The position numbers were made by a program, and so were the translations under genes. From Stomoxys calcitrans (taxonomy: Eukaryota; Arthropoda; Insecta; Diptera; Muscidae): a DNA stretch of 64,000 bases. The stretch spans positions 194,125,373 to 194,189,372 of the forward strand of contig NC_081553.1 in the NCBI RefSeq assembly GCF_963082655.1, read 5' to 3'. Positions 59,905 to 64,000 of the stretch are shown here, piece by piece. Numbering within the stretch: the stretch's first letter is position 1; the number at the start of each line of letters is the position of its first letter. The notes under the pieces were generated by a model. It saw nothing but the letters and a program-made list of their open reading frames with translations. It was not told the DNA's origin and searched no databases.

Positions 59905-61281
59905 ATGGCCTCTGCACAAACGCCCTCAAGAGATTTGTCGTCCGCAACGACAACAACAACTGCTACAACTGTGGCAGTAACTGCAACTACTTCAGCTGAG
60001 GAGGGAGTAGGAGCTTTATTGCAATGTCCTAATTGTGATAAAAAATTGACGCGTTTTGAAATGGCCTCACACTGTGAGCAAGAAATGCAGCGTCTTAAAC
60101 AAACACCATTGCTTAAGGAGCCCAATGAAGCAGGCAATGAAGACGAAGCGGAGGTTGGAACAACATCATCAAATGATGCTGGTGATCGACGAAAGCCTTG
60201 GTCAGTATTTCAAAGGGTCCAGAGAAATCGCCAATCACGCATGAAGGTAGGTGAAGTTTAAAGTAATGCCTTGAGTTTATATGGCTTCACAAGGGGAAGG
60301 GAGTATTACACACCGCATAACAATTTTAGTTTGTAATATTCAATTTGTTAAAACTTTGTTTTTGTTTGTCTTTGCTTGCAGCAACGCACCCGAAAACGCC
60401 CTACAGCACCGGAATACCCATGTCCTGTGTGCAGTTTAATTTTTCCCCAAGATGAAATACAACAACACGCTGAAGACTGTTTACGACGCAGCAGTCGTAC
60501 AGCCAACGGCCGCAGCAATAGTGATGACCATTCCAGCAACGATGACGAAGGCGGCGAAGAATATGAGGAATATGAATGGGCTGGTCAGAAACGAATTCGA
60601 GTTTCTAGTTTACTTCAAGGAGGCTATGCCGCAATTGGCATAGGTCAAACAACCAATGGCAGCAGTCATCGCCTCAATGGCCACAACGATGAGGATGACG
60701 ATGAAGATCTTAATGTGGATGAGGATGACACCCAAATCTATGGACCCACACAATATGCAGAAAATGATGTTATACCTTCGCATATAATGAATGAGGATGA
60801 GAGTGATGTTACATCGTATATGCGTCGTCTGATTACAGCGGGCTCAAGTGCCACAGTTAGCACTGCTAGAAATGCCAGCACCACCACTACCGATAGTCTA
60901 ACTGTCAATTCATCCATACTAAATAATGACATTAGCAATGAAGCTATGGCCTCTTTGGCGGCATCCCTGTCGTCCACCACTACAGCTACAACATCCACAT
61001 CGACATCCACCACGGAAGAGCAACAACCCACAACTCCTGCACATTATCAACAAATTATCGACTCGTTAAAGGCCAAATTGCGCCACTACGAACAGCAACA
61101 TATTCCAGGCAAATATAAATGTCTCATATGTTTGGATGACTATCGAAATCCCGCCATATCGGTGGCCTGTTGGCATGTTCACTGTGAACAATGTTGGCTA
61201 CGCTCTTTAGGAGCCCGTAAATTATGTCCCCAGTGTAATTTGATAACAACACCCAAAGATTTGAGGCGTATCTACATGTAA
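59905..61281 (+). CDS. RNF220: RNF220-type RING E3 ubiquitin ligase
   Basis: Two exons, 59905-60246 and 60382-61281, joined in phase 0 across a 135-nt intron (gtaggtg...tttgcttgcag), encode 413 aa. An N-terminal Ser/Thr-rich part is followed by a CPNC...H zinc-ligand motif (C41, C44, H56). A C2HC finger comes next (C128-x2-C131-x11-H143-x3-C147), then an acidic low-complexity middle. The C-terminal C3HC4 RING has C361, C364, C377, H379, C382, C385, C396 and C399, with CLICLDDYRNP, CWHVHCEQCWLRSLGARKLC and a final LRRIYM. The RING and final residues closely fit RNF220, a vertebrate ligase known to act on transcription-related substrates. Substrates here are unknown. The start is the first in-frame ATG of the long frame. 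Confidence 0.93.
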
Positions 61282-61610
61282 AATGCATGGAAACTAACTC
61301 CTACTCCTCCCCCCCCCCCAAACTCCCCACAATATGATGCTTGTTGTAGGCGTTTCAGTTGCCTATATGTTTTTATTTTGTCTTAATTATTAAGAATTTT
61401 TTCCATTGCTATAAGTTTTCCTAAAATATTGTTTTGAGATTTATTTTTTGTCAGTCCACCTTGTAGTGTGGTAGTGTCGTAGATCCTTTTAACGATTTGG
61501 CTACAACAAGGACAAGAGGTATTTTTTTAGAAATATTATAATTTTGTTTAGCTTCTAAGACATCAACAGTGCAGTTACAATAAACAAAAAAAAAATATTA
61601 CAACAACAAA
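61282..61610 (+). terminator. Probable 3' UTR of the RNF220-like gene with AATAAA
   Basis: After the stop there is a C run near 61310, then an AT-rich tail. AATAAA near 61579 ('ttacaataaacaaaa') is the best polyadenylation candidate. A short dispersed-element end ('gatttggctacaacaagg') at 61494 lies inside it. Confidence 0.5.
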
Positions 61611-61619
61611 AATAGATGT

Positions 61620-62035
61620 AAAATTAAAATTGGCCACTCACCACTTCTTCAATCGCAAGGATTTCCGCATCATTCTAGATATGTCTAGTTCTAGTTCTTC
61701 AGAGTACACCCTGCATGGAAGTCTACATACTTTCTATTACCAGGGATGTTGAATTTCCTATCAACGTCAGTAGTTATAGTATTTTTTATTTGTACTAATC
61801 CTTCTTCAGCTCGCCCTTGTATTTTTTCAGTTAAGCCCTGTTATTGCAATCCTTTGGTGAATAAAGGCCTTCTTGCTAAGAATAGTCAGTTCTGTGAGTT
61901 TGGTTCGGTTTTTTTTTTGCAAAAAATACGCATCTAACAATGGCCATCTCGTCACCGTATGCCGGGTTCGGTCTCTGTCGGCTAAAATCGATCTCATCTC
62001 GGGATATGAAAGCCACCTCGGTTGGATGACAGAGA
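61620..62035. other. Degenerate LINE-like pieces
   Basis: Minor matches to the 26.1-kb relic ('caccacttcttcaatcgcaa', 'ggatttccgc'). No intact frame. Confidence 0.45.
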
Positions 62036-62340
62036 TGAACACCACACTTGGAGCTCAAAGTTCCAGCTTGTGTCGTGCTCATAGTTATCCCGTGCCGGAA
62101 TGGACAAAGCTCAATGGGCTTGGCATAAACCCCCTAAATACAGAGCTTCTGTTGTTCACAAGAGGAAGGATGTATGGTGAATTCACGGGAACGGTATTTA
62201 ATGGAGTGGAGCCGCCGTTCTGTCGGAAGGCTAAGTACCTGGGCGTCATACTTGACCAGAAAGTGAACTGGAGAAGCATTTCTGAGGAGACAGTCAATTT
62301 CACCGCAGCCTGTTGTACGTAGCGGATTAACCCGAAGCAG
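62036..62340 (+). pseudogene. LINE RT C-terminal fragment joined to a dispersed-element end
   Basis: Begins with the element block 'aacaccacacttggagctca', then continues in frame as GLGINPLNTELLLFTRGRM, NGVEPPFCRKAKYLGVIL and DQKVNWRSISEE, matching the region after the RT catalytic box in Jockey/R1-like elements. Confidence 0.7.
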
Positions 62341-62439
62341 TCCTTCAATGGCCGGTGCTGCTCCTCAGTGTACAACACCCTGCTGCAACAACAATGTGCC
62401 TTCTAGTAGGTAAGACGACGTCATCGACCCGCATATCTA

Positions 62440-62745
62440 TCTATGTGGAGACCTCAAGTTTCAGCCTGTGTGGTGCTCACAGCTATCCCGTACCAGGCGG
62501 AAGACACGTTACCATCTCGAGCGTCCTTCTCCCTAGCGTGCTCTCTGTGTCCACATTTGTCTTTTACACAATGGCAATACCGGCAGCGGTCCCACATAGG
62601 CTGGAAATTTAAGTTCCGACCACAAGGTGTTTATCGTTTTCGTGAAAAGCTCAACTAAGAGAGACCGGACGGTACCAGATCTTACTTAAATACTGATTAC
62701 CTATAATGCTCCATATGACAAGGCGAGTTATTGGAGCCTTTTAAA
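62440..62745. repeat. Rearranged copies of the 'tgttgtagccac' dispersed element
   Basis: 'cagcctgtgtggtgctcaca' and 'gctatcccgtacc' in plus sense, then 'atactgattacctataatgc' and 'caaggcgagttattgg' in reverse sense, so at least two pieces are joined. Confidence 0.7.
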
Positions 62746-63382
62746 AAATCAATGGTTAACCGATGATGTATAATTGCAAGTTTTTAATATGAGGGAAAAT
62801 GCAGAAGAATAAATGCAGCATGGCACATTGCTCTGCACGAGCAATTAAATTATACGGTGCTTATGATTTAACCATTTGGACCATCAATACTTGTGCTGTA
62901 TCGTATGAACGTACCATAAATTCAAATAACGTTGGCAACTCCTCTTTCTGACTGATATAGTCCATTTTCTTTGTTATCATTTCACCTAGCGAAACAAAAC
63001 CACAACAAAATACGATATCGATTTCGACTACGATTTTTGGGTGAACAAAATCGATTAATCGATTAGATGGAAATTGAATTTTTTGATCCCTAATTCATTT
63101 CTCTTTGTCTTAATATCAAACGAATACGGAGGAGATATTAAACATAGAGCATAAACAAAATCAATGTGATTTTGATAAAATATTAAAATGAAATGTGACT
63201 GACGCAATCTTTAAACAAAAGATTCAGTGTTTTCCAAGTGCATAACTAATTACAGCCTCAAATGTGAAAAAGGAACCTTTCTTGCGTGTTTAGTATGTTT
63301 GTGGTGGTGTAATAAAATTGAAAGAAAAGTGATAAATATTGTAACACAATAGAAAAAGAAAAACAACACGACGAATTACAAG
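62746..63382. other. Unique-looking intergenic DNA
   Basis: An ATCGATT-rich stretch near 63014-63066 resembles 59135-59215. No gene or repeat called. Confidence 0.35.
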
Positions 63383-63456
63383 ATGGGGGCCATGAAAGAA
63401 AAAATGATTAGTGATAAAAATAAGCAATGTAACAGTAGTGTTTTATGCTTAAGCCG
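63383..63456 (+). other. Possible first coding exon or UTR exon of a rightward gene
   Basis: ATG at 63383 opens MGAMKEKMISDKNKQCNSSV and stays open to a strong donor gtaagc at 63457. The surroundings (63100-64000) are free of recognised repeats. Without a downstream exon this is only a candidate. Confidence 0.25.
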
Positions 63457-64000
63457 GTAAGCATAAATGGTGGTTGATGGTTAACTTGATGTAATATATT
63501 ACGTTTATTCTATTTTCCGTTGATAATTTAGTTTGTATTCTTTCATTACACTTAAAAAAACAATGCCGTCGGTAGCCGCTATGTTCACCATCACCGCCGC
63601 CAACGTTTGCGTCGTATTCATTGTGACATAAAAAGCTAATGCCAAAAAGAAGTGTGACGTCTTTGGGCCAAAAAGAAAAGATACGAAAAAAGTGATTAAA
63701 ACAAAAAAGTGAAAACTTGAAAGGTTACTTTTTGTTGTTGCACATCATCGATACATACATACACACATTGAAATATCTGTGTGGATCATTGCTTTGAAGT
63801 GGTTTGCTGTCGCTATCGTCTAAGTCAACTGCATTCAACGCAGCATTGCCGTCGTCACCGTTACCGCCACCGCCGCCTCAACGAGAAACGTCAATGCTTT
63901 GAGTGTGTGTGTTTACATACACATAAACACAAACCCGTACGTGTATCTTTATTTGATTGCTTCGTTTTTGTATCTCGTCGTACCCATCCACCATGTCCGC
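63457..64000 (+). other. Repeat-free, locally GC-rich 5'-type sequence at the window edge
   Basis: Contains a 22-codon ORF at 63563 (MPSVAAMFTITAANVCVVFI...), CCGCCGCC stretches near 63865-63880, and an ATG with good context (ccaccATGtcc) at 63993 right at the edge. It may be leader sequence of a gene continuing past 64000. Confidence 0.3.

Noticed and set aside
60738..61031. Minus-strand 97-codon ORF opposite the RNF220-like gene
   Set aside because: Antisense shadow of Thr/Ser/Asp-rich codons.

Overview
The window looks like an accessory-rich piece of a dipteran nuclear genome. It is most consistent with a calyptrate (muscid-type) fly, which is an inference from gene and repeat style because no search was possible. 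Reasons: spliced genes with clean GT/AG introns, AT-rich non-coding DNA, three animal protein families, and many broken non-LTR retrotransposons, mariner remnants, foldback elements, tRNA-derived SINEs and interspersed tandem arrays. There is no bacterial, phage or CRISPR content. Most long open frames are repeat read-through or dead transposon pieces.

Three host genes can be supported. (1) Plus strand, CDS 5156-11471: a five-exon gene for a 203-residue four-pass membrane protein of the PMP22/claudin/TMEM47 (VAB-9) type. It has a small 5' UTR intron (4983-5130), introns full of transposon debris and an AT-rich 3' flank. (2) Minus strand, 58453 down to 49337: six exons giving 556 residues of a type I membrane glycoprotein with PKD-like beta domains, a long Thr-rich mucin-like run, a possible furin-type site, one transmembrane helix and a conserved-looking cytoplasmic tail. 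It resembles the PMEL/GPNMB/TMEM130 group; the signal-peptide end is not found. (3) Plus strand, 59905-61281: a two-exon RNF220-type RING E3 ligase of 413 residues, just upstream of gene 2 on the opposite strand.

Layout: 0.9-2.1 kb tail-to-tail mariner relics; 2.1-3.5 kb dispersed repeats; 4.1-11.5 kb TMEM47-like gene; 11.5-18 kb AT-rich flank with small repeats, a SINE and MITEs; 18.6-24.7 kb foldbacks, a large palindrome and tandem arrays; 25.3-35.7 kb a LINE RNase H relic, tandem arrays, an 87-bp satellite, an RTE-like LINE relic and a 211-bp tandem array; 35.8-48.4 kb AT-rich DNA alternating with tandem arrays, SINEs and LINE pieces; 49.3-58.5 kb gene 2 with LINE, SINE and repeat insertions in its introns; 59.9-61.3 kb RNF220-like gene; 61.6-62.8 kb repeats; 63.1-64 kb unique DNA that may hold the 5' end of another plus-strand gene.

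The three genes do not form an obvious pathway. I found no new defence or metabolic system. The most interesting signals are structural: two large foldbacks, an 87-bp satellite open on both strands, a mariner MITE that expanded a 72-nt intron, catalytic-residue losses in several relics, a uORF four codons long before the RNF220-like start, and recent tandem duplications.
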